DNA of 46,976 nucleotides from Lysobacterales bacterium (GCA_015655355.1 JAATFG010000029.1:1-46976), one strand, 5' to 3'. Shown: positions 16,970 through 26,534, counted from the first letter of the stretch. Notes: generated by a model not told the origin, from the sequence alone. Numbers and translations are program-made.

Positions 16970-18042
16970 GCACGCAAGCCGGAAAACCGGCGTCGCGCTG
17001 GCGTTGGCCGTTGCTGCTCGGTGCCACCGTCGCGCTGATGGCGCTGTTCGAGTGGATGCACCTGCCGGCCGCGCCGTTGCTCGGCGCGATCATCGCCGGC
17101 ATCGTCACCGCGCTGGCGCACGATGCGGTGGAAATCCCGCGCCCGGCCTCGCTGCTGGCGCAGGGCCTGCTCGGCTGCATGATCTCGCGCGTGCTGCATG
17201 CGGACATCTTCACCGAGATAGCGCACGACTGGCCGCTGTTCCTCGGCATGACCCTGGCCGTGGTCGGCCTGAGCATGGGCCTGGGCTGGCTGCTGGCGTG
17301 GAAGAAGGTGTTGCCCGGCAGCACCGCGGTGTGGGGCTCGGCGCCGGGCGCGGCCACGGCGATGATGCTGATGGCGCAGGCCTATGGTGCCGACGCGCGG
17401 CTCACCGCCTTCATGCAGTACCTGCGCGTGGTGATGGTCGCGGCGGTGGCGTCGGTCATTTCGATGAGCGTGCATGCCGGGCCGCGCCCGGCGGTGGATT
17501 TTTTCCCGGCGCTGCATGCCGGCCCGTTTGCGTTGGCACTGGCCATTTCCGTCGGCGGGGTGCTGCTGGCCAAGCTGCTGAACTTTCGCGCCGGCACGCT
17601 GCTGCTGCCGATGATCGGCGGCATCGTGGCGCAGGTCGCATTCGGCATTGGCCTCGAACTGCCGCCGTGGCTGCTGCTGCTCGCCTACGCGGTGCTGGGC
17701 TGGAACATCGGTTTGCGCTTCACTTTGCCATTGCTGAAATACGCGTTCGCGGCGCTGCCGAAGATGCTGCTGTCGATCGCCGCGCTGCTCGCCGCGTGCG
17801 GCGGGCTGGCGTTCGTGCTGCACCTGATCACCGGCCGTGACGCGATGACCGCCTACTTGGCGACCAGCCCCGGCGGCGCGGATTCGGTGGCGATCATCGC
17901 CGCGTCGAGCCACGTGGACGTCGCGTTCGTGATGGCCATGCAGGTGGCGCGCTTCATGCTGGTGTTGCTGATCGGGCCATCCGTCGCGCGCTGGGTCGTG
18001 CGCAGCCTGCCGGCGGAGGCCGCGGCCGCAGCGCTGGGTTAA
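16966..18042 (+). CDS. AbrB-family (ammonia monooxygenase-like) membrane protein
   Basis: A 358-residue protein with about ten hydrophobic helices, matching the AbrB/PF05145 family of inner-membrane proteins (GAIIAGIVTALAHDAVEIP, WGSAPGAATAMMLMAQAYGAD, ATSPGGADSVAIIA). Two similar halves with the recurring pattern G-x-A-P-G-A / S-P-G-G-A suggest an internal duplication. Members are putative transporters; the name ammonia monooxygenase is historical. The GTG start overlaps the hydrolase stop, which shows co-translation and a shared function, perhaps uptake and hydrolysis of one compound. Confidence 0.85.
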   Translation: MSTQAGKPASRWRWPLLLGATVALMALFEWMHLPAAPLLGAIIAGIVTALAHDAVEIPRPASLLAQGLLGCMISRVLHADIFTEIAHDWPLFLGMTLAVVGLSMGLGWLLAWKKVLPGSTAVWGSAPGAATAMMLMAQAYGADARLTAFMQYLRVVMVAAVASVISMSVHAGPRPAVDFFPALHAGPFALALAISVGGVLLAKLLNFRAGTLLLPMIGGIVAQVAFGIGLELPPWLLLLAYAVLGWNIGLRFTLPLLKYAFAALPKMLLSIAALLAACGGLAFVLHLITGRDAMTAYLATSPGGADSVAIIAASSHVDVAFVMAMQVARFMLVLLIGPSVARWVVRSLPAEAAAAALG

Positions 18043-18124
18043 ACGCGAATCCGCAGCACAGTTCCGCAAGTGCTTGTCCACAAAGGGCTTGATGCGGCAG
18101 GGAAGCGGCGGCAGACTGCGCCGC

Positions 18125-18988
18125 ATGTGGGGAATGCGCGCCAACTTGAAGCGGGTCCTTGTCGCCGTGCTTGCCTGCGTGGCGCTGCCTGCCAGTGCCG
18201 GCACGATGTACCGTTGCATCGGCGACAGCGGCATTCCGGCCTTCATCGACAGCCTGCGCGACAAGCCGGCCGGGAGCAAATGCGAACGGGTCGCCAGTTT
18301 CGTTTCCGAACGCAGTTCCGCGCCGACGCCGGTGATCGATTCGCCGGTGGCGACGGTGCCGGTCGGCCACACCGAACCGCCGCTGCCACCCGCGCCGGCG
18401 ACCAAGGGCGCGCCGCGGCGGGTCAGCGGGCAGGTGTATTCGTATATCCAGAACGGCGTGCGCAACTACAGCGACACCACCCCGCACGGGCAGTACGGCA
18501 GCCTGCGCACGATCCACTACAGCTACCTCGAGCAGTGCTACGCCTGCGGCCGCAACCCGGGCGTGGACTTCGCCGCGGTGCCGCTGAACACCATCGCGTA
18601 CCGCAGCGAGATCGCCAGTGCCTCGCGCGAATACGGCGTCGACGAGGCGGTCGTGCGCGCGATCATCCACGCCGAATCGGCGTTCCGCTGGAACGCGAAG
18701 TCGCGGGTCGGCGCGCAGGGCCTGATGCAACTGATGCCGGGTACCGCGCGCCGTTTCGGGGTCAGCGATGCCTACGACGCGGCGCAGAACATCCGCGGCG
18801 GCGTGCAATACCTGGCCTGGCTGCTGAAACGCTACGGCAGCCTGGACAAGGCCGCCGCAGGCTACAACGCCGGCGAAGGCGCGGTCGATCGCCACGGCGG
18901 GGTGCCGCCGTACAGCGAAACCCGGTTGTACGTGCAGCGGGTCGAGCAGTTGTACGCCCGCTACAGTCGGGAACTGGCGGCGCGTTGA
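18125..18988 (+). CDS. SLT-type lytic transglycosylase
   Basis: A 287-residue exported enzyme that cleaves the glycan strand of peptidoglycan. After the signal peptide (LKRVLVAVLACVALPASAG) come a Cys-containing DUF4124-like stretch, a Pro-rich linker, a segment QVYSYIQNGVRNYSDTTP, and then the goose-lysozyme-like SLT domain (about 165-285). That domain has the catalytic Glu in IIHAESAFRWNAKS, the motif QGLMQLMPGTARRF and AAGYNAGEGAV. The start is uncertain: ATGs at 18092, 18125 and 18134 are in frame. AAAGGG precedes 18092, while 18134 gives the most compact signal peptide. Confidence 0.88.
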   Translation: MWGMRANLKRVLVAVLACVALPASAGTMYRCIGDSGIPAFIDSLRDKPAGSKCERVASFVSERSSAPTPVIDSPVATVPVGHTEPPLPPAPATKGAPRRVSGQVYSYIQNGVRNYSDTTPHGQYGSLRTIHYSYLEQCYACGRNPGVDFAAVPLNTIAYRSEIASASREYGVDEAVVRAIIHAESAFRWNAKSRVGAQGLMQLMPGTARRFGVSDAYDAAQNIRGGVQYLAWLLKRYGSLDKAAAGYNAGEGAVDRHGGVPPYSETRLYVQRVEQLYARYSRELAAR

Positions 18989-19020
18989 GGGGCCGTTCCT
19001 GTCTACGCCCAAAGGCGCGG

Positions 19021-19050
19021 TTGTATGCCGTCCGGGGCTTCCTCTACACT
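19021..19050 (+). promoter_or_regulatory. Putative sigma-70 promoter of petABC
   Basis: TTGTAT (19021-19026) and TACACT (19045-19050), 18 bases apart, each match four of six consensus positions. They lie about 40 bases before the petA start, in the gap after the transglycosylase gene. Confidence 0.4.
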
Positions 19051-19091
19051 CGAACGCATCAGCAATCTGACGGATTCCGTGGGAGTGCGGG

Positions 19092-19703
19092 ATGGCCAAT
19101 GAAGGGGTGAAGGAGCTCGCCGTCGACAACGGCCGGCGCAGGTTCCTGACCGCCACGACGGCAGTGGTGGGGGCAGTGGGAGTAGGTTTCGCGGCAGCGC
19201 CGTTCATCGCGTCCTGGCAACCCAGTGCGAGGGCCAAGCTCGCCGGTGCGCCGGTGACGGTCGACATCACCGGCCTGCAGGAAGGCCAGCGCCTCGTCGT
19301 CGAATGGCGCGGCCAGCCGGTGTGGATCGTCAAGCGCAGCAAGGCCATCCTCGATGCGCTGGCCTCGCAGGATCCGCGTCTGCGCGATCCCGAATCCAAG
19401 GAAGACCAGCAGCCGGCCTACATCAAGGGCGAAACGCGTTCGTTCAAGCCCGAGATATCGGTGCTGGTCGGCGTCTGCACGCACCTGGGTTGCGCGCCGG
19501 AGATGGTTGCCGAAATCCGTCCGGAGCCGTTCGATCCGCAATGGAAGGGCGGCTATTTCTGTCCCTGCCACAAGTCGCGCTACGACATGGCCGGGCGCGT
19601 CTACCAGGGCGTGCCGGCACCGCTGAACCTGCTGGTGCCGCCGCACCATTACGCCGACGAGCACACCATCGTGGTCGGCGTCGATCCGCAAGGAGCCGCG
19701 TGA
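19092..19703 (+). CDS. petA: Ubiquinol-cytochrome c reductase, Rieske iron-sulfur subunit
   Basis: A 203-residue subunit of the cytochrome bc1 complex that carries electrons from quinol to cytochrome c1. A twin-arginine signal (NGRRRFLTAT) leads to a single N-terminal helix. The C-terminal head binds the 2Fe-2S cluster through box 1 CTHLGC and box 2 CPCHKS. The usual CPCHGS has Lys in place of Gly, but the cysteines, histidines and the Ser are kept. The stop and the petB start share one base (TGATG). First gene of the petABC operon. Confidence 0.96.
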   Translation: MANEGVKELAVDNGRRRFLTATTAVVGAVGVGFAAAPFIASWQPSARAKLAGAPVTVDITGLQEGQRLVVEWRGQPVWIVKRSKAILDALASQDPRLRDPESKEDQQPAYIKGETRSFKPEISVLVGVCTHLGCAPEMVAEIRPEPFDPQWKGGYFCPCHKSRYDMAGRVYQGVPAPLNLLVPPHHYADEHTIVVGVDPQGAA

Positions 19704-20995
19704 TGAGTGCCAATCCCGAAACGAATGCGCCGCAAGGCTTCATCGCGAAGGCCGTCAGCGGTCTGCAGGGCTGGTTCAACGCGCGCGCGCCGGCGTTCGG
19801 CCCGTTCTACAAGAAGCACATGACGGGCTACTTCGCGCCGAAGAACTTCAACATCTGGTACATCTTCGGCGTGTTGTCGCTGGTGGTGCTGGTCAACCAG
19901 CTGTTGACCGGCATCTTCCTGACGATGCACTACAAGACCGATGCGACGGAAGCCTTTGCCTCGATCGAATACATCATGCGCGACGTGCCGTGGGGCTGGC
20001 TGATCCGCTACATGCACTCGACCGGCGCCTCGCTGTTCTTCATCGTCATCTACCTGCACATGTTCCGCGGGCTGATGTACGGCAGCTACCAGAAGCCGCG
20101 CGAGATGATCTGGATCATCGGCATGCTGATCTATCTGGTGCTGATGGCCGAGGCCTTCATGGGCTACGTGCTGCCGTGGGGGCAGATGAGCTTCTGGGGC
20201 GCGAAGGTGATCATCAGCCTGTTCGGCGCGATCCCGGTGGTCGGCGGCAAGCTCACCGAATGGATCATGGGCGACTACCTGCCGTCCGATGCCACGCTCA
20301 ACCGCTTCTTCGCCCTGCACGTGATCGCGCTGCCGCTGGCCTTGCTCGGCCTGGTCGTGCTGCACGTGTTCGCCCTGCATGAAGTCGGCAGCAACAACCC
20401 CGACGGCGTGGAAATCAAGAAGGGCCCGAAGGGCAACCGCTGGGACGATCACGCGCCCACCGACGGCGTGCCGTTCCATCCGTACTACACGGTCAAGGAT
20501 TTCTTCTTCGTCTGCTGCCTGCTGATGCTCGCGGCCTTCATCATCTTCTTCATCCCCAACGTCGGCGGCCTGTTCCTCGAACACGACAACTTCACCGAAG
20601 CGAACCGCCTGGTCACGCCTGAACACATCAAGCCGGTGTGGTACTACACGCCGTTCTACGCGATGCTGCGGGTGGTGCCGAACAAGCTCGGCGGGGTGCT
20701 GACCATGTTCAGCGCGATCGCGGCGCTGTTCTTCGTGCCGTGGCTGGACCGCGGCAAGGTCAAGTCGATCCGCTACCGCGGCTTCTGGTTCAAGGTGGCG
20801 CTGTTCGCGTTCGCGTTCTGCTTCGTGTGGCTGGGCAAGATCGGTTCCGGCCCCGGCACCGACATCCACGAAACCTACCTCGGCCGCGTGCTGACGATCC
20901 TGTACTTCGGCTACTTCATCTTCCTGTGGGTCTACACCTACTTCGGCTTGGAGAAGACCAAGCCGGTTCCCGAGCGGGTGACGATGCATGAGTAA
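19703..20995 (+). CDS. petB: Cytochrome b subunit of the bc1 complex
   Basis: A 430-residue inner-membrane subunit with eight helices, holding two b hemes and the quinol sites. Heme-ligand histidines are visible in the second (RYMHSTGASLFFIVIYLHMF) and fourth (FFALHVIALPLALLGLVVLH) helices. The Qo-site motif, usually PEWY, reads PVWY (20633-20644, about residue 311). The length is typical of a full cytochrome b, not a split b6/subunit IV. Its stop lies inside the petC start region, overlapping by 8 bases. Confidence 0.97.
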   Translation: MSANPETNAPQGFIAKAVSGLQGWFNARAPAFGPFYKKHMTGYFAPKNFNIWYIFGVLSLVVLVNQLLTGIFLTMHYKTDATEAFASIEYIMRDVPWGWLIRYMHSTGASLFFIVIYLHMFRGLMYGSYQKPREMIWIIGMLIYLVLMAEAFMGYVLPWGQMSFWGAKVIISLFGAIPVVGGKLTEWIMGDYLPSDATLNRFFALHVIALPLALLGLVVLHVFALHEVGSNNPDGVEIKKGPKGNRWDDHAPTDGVPFHPYYTVKDFFFVCCLLMLAAFIIFFIPNVGGLFLEHDNFTEANRLVTPEHIKPVWYYTPFYAMLRVVPNKLGGVLTMFSAIAALFFVPWLDRGKVKSIRYRGFWFKVALFAFAFCFVWLGKIGSGPGTDIHETYLGRVLTILYFGYFIFLWVYTYFGLEKTKPVPERVTMHE

Positions 20996-21749
20996 TCACG
21001 CCTTCAAAACCCGGCTTGCCGCGAAGCTCCTGCTTTTCATCGTCGTGCTGGCGCCGGCGTTCGCCGCTTGCGCACAGGAAGGCGCCGCCACCCTGCGCGC
21101 CGGCAACGACATCGGCGACCGCGCCAGCCTGCAGCGCGGCGCCAAGCTGTTCATGAATTACTGTTCCGGTTGCCATTCGCTGAAATACCTGCGTTATTCG
21201 CGCATGGCCGAGGACCTGGGCCTGAGCGAAGACGAGGTGATGGCCAACCTCAACTTCACCGGGGCGAAGATCGGCGAGCAGATCAACGTGGCGATGCCGC
21301 CGGCCGGCGCGGCCAAGTGGTTCGGCAAGATGCCGCCGGACCTGACCCTGGAAGCGCGGGTCAAGGGCAGCGACTGGATCTACACCTATCTCAAGTCCTT
21401 CTATGCCGACGAAACCCGCCCGGTGGGCTGGAACAACAAGCTGTTCCCGAACGCCTCGATGCCCAACCCGCTGTGGGAGCTGCAGGGCGTGCAGCACGCC
21501 GAGTACGGCGCGCCGGACCCGGTCACCGGCGACAAGCCCGTCACCGGCCTGACCCTGGCCGCCCCGGGCAAGCTGAAACCGGTCGAATTCGACCAGAATG
21601 TGCGGGACATCACCAATTTCCTCGAATACGCCGGCGAGCCGGCGGCGCTGAAGCGCACCAGCATGGGCGTCTGGGTGATTCTTTTTCTTGCCGTCTTGAC
21701 CTTCCTCGCCTACCTTCTTAAACAGGAGTATTGGAAGGACGTGCACTGA
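20988..21749 (+). CDS. petC: Cytochrome c1 subunit of the bc1 complex
   Basis: A 253-residue periplasmic heme protein. After a signal peptide ending near AAC-AQEG, the heme c site CSGCH is in NYCSGCHSLKYLRYSRM. A methionine ligand is likely in INVAMPPAGAAKWFG. One C-terminal anchor helix (MGVWVILFLAVLTFLAYLL) ends in KQEYWKDVH. It closes the petABC operon; a 176-base GC-rich gap without a clear signal separates it from sspA. Confidence 0.96.
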   Translation: MSNHAFKTRLAAKLLLFIVVLAPAFAACAQEGAATLRAGNDIGDRASLQRGAKLFMNYCSGCHSLKYLRYSRMAEDLGLSEDEVMANLNFTGAKIGEQINVAMPPAGAAKWFGKMPPDLTLEARVKGSDWIYTYLKSFYADETRPVGWNNKLFPNASMPNPLWELQGVQHAEYGAPDPVTGDKPVTGLTLAAPGKLKPVEFDQNVRDITNFLEYAGEPAALKRTSMGVWVILFLAVLTFLAYLLKQEYWKDVH

Positions 21750-21925
21750 CGCGCCGGTTGCGGGTGTCGGTGGGCGGTTCCACCCGCGTATCCCGCGCAT
21801 GGCCCGCAACGCAAGCGGGCGCCCGGCCCGCCTGCGGCGGTGCCGGACGGGATCCGTGGCGACCGACGGCACGGGGCCGGCGGCGCCGATGCGGCCGGCG
21901 GATTCCGGTCGTCGGAGGGCCTTGA

Positions 21926-22561
21926 ATGGCTGCGAGTCCACGTATGCGCAATACCCTGACCCTGTTTTCCGCTGCCGATGACGTGCTGTGCCATCGTGTG
22001 CGCCTGGTCCTGTCGGCCAAGGGCGTGACCTATGATCTGGTCGAAGTCGACCCGCAGAACCCGCCGGAAGACCTGATTGACCTCAATCCTTACCACTCGG
22101 TGCCGACCCTGGTCGAGCGCGATCTGGTGCTGTACGCGGCCAGCGTGGTCAGCGAATACCTCGACGAGCGCTACCCGCACCCGCCGCTGATGCCGGTCGA
22201 ACCGCTGGCGCGCGCGCGCCTGCGCTTGGCGATGCTGCGCATCGAGCACGACTGGGTGCCGCAGGTGCAGGCGATCCAGCTCGGCAACAAGGCCCAGGTC
22301 GAGGCCGGGCGCAAGCGCCTGAAGGAGCTGCTCACCGCCAGCGTGCCGCTGTTCAAGGCCTACAAGTTCTTCCTCAACCCGGAAATGTCGCTGGCCGACT
22401 GCGCGATCGCGCCGATCATCTGGCGCCTCGATGCGCTTGGCGTCGGCCTGCCGAAGGACGGCAAGGCGATCGAGGACTACGGCAACCGCATCTTCCGCAA
22501 TCCGGGGTTCGTGCGCAGCCTCACCGACGGCGAGAAGAAGCTGCGCGACGTCCCGTTGTAA
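21926..22561 (+). CDS. sspA: Stringent starvation protein A (GST-fold)
   Basis: A 211-residue protein with a glutathione S-transferase fold that binds RNA polymerase and alters transcription in starvation. The N-terminal thioredoxin-like half (TLTLFSAADDVLCHRVRLVL, NPYHSVPTLVERDLVLYAA) is followed by the helical half (RIEHDWVPQVQ, FFLNPEMSLADCAIAPIIWR). The catalytic Ser/Tyr context of active GSTs is absent, as in SspA. GGAGGG lies upstream of the ATG. It sits between petABC and sspB, the common order in this class. Confidence 0.94.
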   Translation: MAASPRMRNTLTLFSAADDVLCHRVRLVLSAKGVTYDLVEVDPQNPPEDLIDLNPYHSVPTLVERDLVLYAASVVSEYLDERYPHPPLMPVEPLARARLRLAMLRIEHDWVPQVQAIQLGNKAQVEAGRKRLKELLTASVPLFKAYKFFLNPEMSLADCAIAPIIWRLDALGVGLPKDGKAIEDYGNRIFRNPGFVRSLTDGEKKLRDVPL

Positions 22562-22703
22562 AGCGCCGGTCGATCCGGGTTCGCGGTCGCACCGCCGGTA
22601 CCCGCCTGCGCGCGCGTGATCGGCGTTCCATCGACCGCGCGCGTTGCGATGCGGCTGCCATCGCGATTCGTCGGTTGGGTCGTGGCGCGGTTAAACTTGG
22701 TCC

Positions 22704-23159
22704 ATGAGCAACGATACGCCCCGCATGACCAGCCACCGCCCGTACCTGCTGCGGGCGCTGGCCGAATGGATCGCCGACAACGACATGACCCCGCACATCC
22801 TGGTCGACGCCTCCCAGCCGGGCGTGCAAGTGCCGGCCAGCGCGGTCAAGGAAGGCAAGATCGTGCTCAACATCGCCCAACGCGCGGTCGCGCACCTGGT
22901 CATCGACAACGACGAGGTCGCCTTCAGCGCGCGCTTCGGCGGCGTCAGCTATCCGGTGCGGGTGCCGATCGCGGCGGTGCTGGCGATCTATTCGCGCGAA
23001 ACCGGGCAGGGCATGGCCTTGCCGGACGATGCGCATCCGACCGCCGATGTCGACAACGTCACCGAATCGTCCGCACCCGACACCACGCCGCCGGACGACG
23101 ACACGCCGCCGCCGCCGAGTGGCGCCAAGCGCCCGCCGTTCCTGCGGGTCGTCAAATGA
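22704..23159 (+). CDS. sspB: ClpXP adaptor SspB
   Basis: A 151-residue adaptor that delivers ssrA-tagged proteins to ClpXP. The folded domain (RPYLLRALAEWIADNDMTPHILVD, ARFGGVSYPVRVPIAAVLAIYSRE) is followed by an unstructured acidic, Pro-rich linker and the ClpX-binding tail PFLRVVK. The first ATG (22704) is used; an internal ATG (22725, MTSHRPYLL) also fits family N-termini. It follows sspA after 142 bases with no clear terminator. Confidence 0.94.
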   Translation: MSNDTPRMTSHRPYLLRALAEWIADNDMTPHILVDASQPGVQVPASAVKEGKIVLNIAQRAVAHLVIDNDEVAFSARFGGVSYPVRVPIAAVLAIYSRETGQGMALPDDAHPTADVDNVTESSAPDTTPPDDDTPPPPSGAKRPPFLRVVK

Positions 23160-23195
23160 GCGGATTGCGCGTTGGCCAAGACCAATGCAGCAGCA

Positions 23196-23525
23196 TCAGT
23201 GCAATTTCTCGAACGGCACCACGTTCGAGTTGACCGGGCCGACGAACGAAACGAGTTTTTCGCCGAGCAGCACCAGCCTGCCGACGTTGCGGTCGGTGCC
23301 GTAGTGCGAATACTCGAAGCGGAACGTGCGCTCGAAACCGAGCTTGCCGTCCTCGCCGCGGCGCAGCTTGATGCCGGTCTGGTGCGCGCTTTCGTCGAGC
23401 CAGATCGCGCCCGCCGCTTCGCAGGCGTTGCGGCCCATGCGCGCCGCGCGTTCGGCGGCGGCGCGTCCCGCGCTCCAGTACGCATAGGCCAGCGCGGCGA
23501 AAATCAGGACGAGGATGGGCGTCAT
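23196..23525 (-). CDS. DUF3301 membrane-anchored protein
   Basis: A 109-residue protein with one N-terminal helix (MTPILVLIFAALAYAYWSAG) and a soluble domain with GAIWLDESAHQ, RRGEDGKLGFERTFRFEYS and GRLVLLGEKL, as in DUF3301. Function unknown. It is the last gene of the Trm112-nadC cluster, 25 bases after the nadC stop, and converges with sspB. Confidence 0.82.
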   Translation of the reverse strand: MTPILVLIFAALAYAYWSAGRAAAERAARMGRNACEAAGAIWLDESAHQTGIKLRRGEDGKLGFERTFRFEYSHYGTDRNVGRLVLLGEKLVSFVGPVNSNVVPFEKLH

Positions 23526-23550
23526 CGTGGCGCTCCCGGATCGGCGACGG

Positions 23551-24432
23551 TCAAGCGTACTTCGCGGGAATCGGACCGAGCTTCATCGACAGGTCGATCG
23601 CCTGCACGTGCTTGGTGATGCCGCCGATGGAAATGCAATCGACGCCGTCCTCGGCGATGGCGCGCACCGTTTCCAGGGTGACGCCGCCGGAGATTTCCAG
23701 CGGGATTTTCCCGTTCGTGGTCTTCACCGCCTCGCGCCGCGTGGCCGCGTCGAAATCGTCGAGCACGATGCGCGTGCAGCCTTCGTGCAGGGCTTCGGCG
23801 AGTTCGGCGAGATTCTCCACTTCGACGATCAGCGGCAGATTCGGCTGCGCCGCGCGCGCGGCGCGGATCGCGGCGGTGATCGAGCCTTCGGCGCGGACGT
23901 GGTTTTCCTTCAGCATCACCGCATCGAACAGGCCGATGCGATGGTTGTGGCCGCCACCGCAGCGCACCGCGTATTTCTGCGCGAGGCGCAGGCCGGGCAG
24001 GGTCTTGCGCGTGTCGAGGATCAGCGCCTTGGTGCCGCGTACCGCATCGACGAACGCGGCGGTTTGCGTCGCCGTCGCCGAAAGCGTCTGCAGGAAATTC
24101 AGTGCCGTGCGTTCGGCGCTGACGAGGTCGCGCGCGCGGCCTTCGAGCGTCGCCAGCACCGTGCCGGCCTGCACGCGCTGGCCTTCGAGAACGCGCCAAT
24201 CGATGTGCACGTCGGCATCGAGCGCGCGATGGGTGGCGTCGAACCACGGCCGCCCGGCGACGACGCAGTCCTGCTTGCACAGCAGGTAGGCGATGTCGGC
24301 GACGTCCGCCAGCAGCGCGGCGGTGACGTCGCCAGTGCCGACGTCCTCGGCCAGCGCGGCGTGCACGTTGGCCTTCACCACCGACAGCGGCGGCGGCTCG
24401 ACGCCGTCGGCGTGCGGCAGTTCGGTGGCCAT
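23551..24432 (-). CDS. nadC: Quinolinate phosphoribosyltransferase (nicotinate-nucleotide pyrophosphorylase)
   Basis: A 293-residue enzyme that converts quinolinate and PRPP to nicotinate mononucleotide, CO2 and pyrophosphate in NAD synthesis. Visible are GTGDVTAALL, the PRPP and substrate residues in LDTRKTLPGLRLAQKYAV, HRIGLFDAVMLKENH, and the C-terminal barrel (IPLEISGGVTLETVRAIAEDGVDCISIGG). The ATG at 24432 is used; an in-frame GTG at 24450 would overlap the upstream stop by 4 bases and is an equally plausible coupled start. Confidence 0.95.
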   Translation of the reverse strand: MATELPHADGVEPPPLSVVKANVHAALAEDVGTGDVTAALLADVADIAYLLCKQDCVVAGRPWFDATHRALDADVHIDWRVLEGQRVQAGTVLATLEGRARDLVSAERTALNFLQTLSATATQTAAFVDAVRGTKALILDTRKTLPGLRLAQKYAVRCGGGHNHRIGLFDAVMLKENHVRAEGSITAAIRAARAAQPNLPLIVEVENLAELAEALHEGCTRIVLDDFDAATRREAVKTTNGKIPLEISGGVTLETVRAIAEDGVDCISIGGITKHVQAIDLSMKLGPIPAKYA

Positions 24433-24446
24433 CAGGCGGGAATCAT

Positions 24447-24713
24447 TCACGCGGGAAAGCCGGACACGCCGGCGGTACCGATGCCTTCCTCGACCAGCAG
24501 CACCGGAATGCCGTCGTCGACGCGGTACGCGGTCTTGCGATCGCGGGTGATGAGCGCCTCGCGCAGCGGCCCCACCTGGGCGTCGCCATCGGCACGCTTC
24601 ACGCTGCCGTCGGCAATGGCGCGGTTGAGCGCCTCGAGGCCGGCGGGTTCGAGCAGCAGCAAGGGTTGGCGCGTGGCCGGGCAGCACAGGATATCGAGCA
24701 GTTTGCGGTCCAT
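24447..24713 (-). CDS. Trm112-like small protein (YcaR family)
   Basis: An 88-residue protein with the family start MDRKLLDILCCPATRQPLLL and end YRVDDGIPVLLVEEG. It is longer than E. coli YcaR (60 residues) because of an insert rich in Glu and Asp. The zinc-knuckle cysteines are mostly missing: CC-PAT stands where CPxC is usual. It starts the nadC cluster and is divergent from purE. Confidence 0.82.
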   Translation of the reverse strand: MDRKLLDILCCPATRQPLLLLEPAGLEALNRAIADGSVKRADGDAQVGPLREALITRDRKTAYRVDDGIPVLLVEEGIGTAGVSGFPA

Positions 24714-24830
24714 GGGGGCAGTGGTGTTTCGATGAGGGCTGAAAGGGTACCAGAGGCGGTTCTCCCTCCGGGCGCGTTGCGGTGCGTTCTTGGCCCGGGC
24801 GGCCTCGGTTCTGCGCGGCATGGTTTCCGC

Positions 24831-24836
24831 TAAAAT
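24831..24836 (+). promoter_or_regulatory. Putative -10 box of purE
   Basis: TAAAAT (five of six consensus) lies 26 bases before the purE start in the gap to the divergent Trm112-like gene. No good -35 box was found at the right distance (the best is TTCTGC, 16 bases away). I saw no PurR-like palindrome. Confidence 0.35.
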
Positions 24837-24861
24837 GCGCCTTTGACGCCCGAGGACGGCC

Positions 24862-25373
<512 letters not shown>

Positions 25374-25377
<4 letters not shown>

Positions 25378-26534
25378 CCACGACGCCGTTCCCTTCAACG
25401 ACGGTGGGCATCCTCGGCGGCGGGCAGCTGGCGCGCATGCTGGCTCTGGCCGGCGCGCCGCTCGGATTGCGTTTCCTGGTGATGGACACGGTCGGCGACG
25501 CCTGCGCCGGGCAGTGCGCGCCGCTGCTGGTCGGCGATTACACCGACGAAAACGCACTGGCCGAATTCGCCGGCAAGATCGACGTGGCGACCTTCGATTT
25601 CGAGAACGTGCCGGCGCAGAGCGCCGAATGGCTGGCGGGGAAAGTGCCGGTGTATCCGAATCCGCGCGCGCTCGCCATCGCCCAGGACCGCTTCGCCGAA
25701 AAGAGCCTGTTCCGCGCACTGGAAATCCCGGTCGGCGAATTTGCCGTGGTGAATTCGCGCGAGGAGCTCGACGCGGCGGTCGCGAAAATCGGCCTGCCGT
25801 GCATCATGAAGACGCGCCGGCTCGGCTACGACGGCAAGGGCCAGTTCCGGATCAAGACGCAAGCCGATGTCGACACCGCGTGGCAAGCGCTGGGCGCGCA
25901 GGCGGACAAGGTCGGCCTGATCGTCGAGGCCTTCATTCCGTTCCAGCGCGAGGTATCGGTGGTCGCGGTGCGTGGCCGCGATGGCGAATTCCGCGCCTGG
26001 CCGCTGACCGAGAACTGGCACGTCGACGGGGTGCTGTCCGCCTCGCTCGCGCCCTCGCGCGAGGATGTCGGACTGGCGATGACCGCGCAGGCCTATGCGC
26101 AACGCCTGGCCGACGCGCTGGATTACGTCGGCGTGTTCGCGCTGGAGATGTTCGTCAGGGACGGCGCGCTGCTGGCCAACGAAATGGCGCCGCGCGTGCA
26201 CAACTCCGGGCACTGGACGATCGAAGGCGCGGAGACCTCGCAGTTCGAGAACCATTTGCGCGCGGTGCTGGGCCTGCCGCTGGGCAGCACGCACATGCGC
26301 GGCAGCGCGTGCATGTTGAACTGGATCGGCGAATTGCCCGCACGCAATGCGGTGCTCGAAGAGGCTGCCGGCCACTGGCACGACTACGGCAAACCGCCGC
26401 GCGCCGGGCGCAAGGTCGGGCACGCGACGTTGCGTGCGGATTCCGAGGCGGAACTGGCCGAAGCGTTGCAGCGGGTCGGCGCTGCGCTGGGCCGCGAGGC
26501 GCAAGTCGCGCCGGTGATCGAACGCCTGTCGTGA
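25374..26534 (+). CDS. purK: N5-carboxyaminoimidazole ribonucleotide synthase
   Basis: A 386-residue ATP-grasp enzyme that forms N5-CAIR from AIR, bicarbonate and [14 protein letters not shown] begins the first domain. The ATP-grasp core has [16 protein letters not shown] and [15 protein letters not shown]. The Mg-binding [24 protein letters not shown] region and the small C-terminal domain are intact. The next gene, sodB, is convergent. Confidence 0.96.

Noticed and set aside
21750-21925. Possible small gene or RNA in the gap between petC and sspA.
   Set aside because: Short open frames have no ribosome site or recognisable content, and no strong hairpin was seen.
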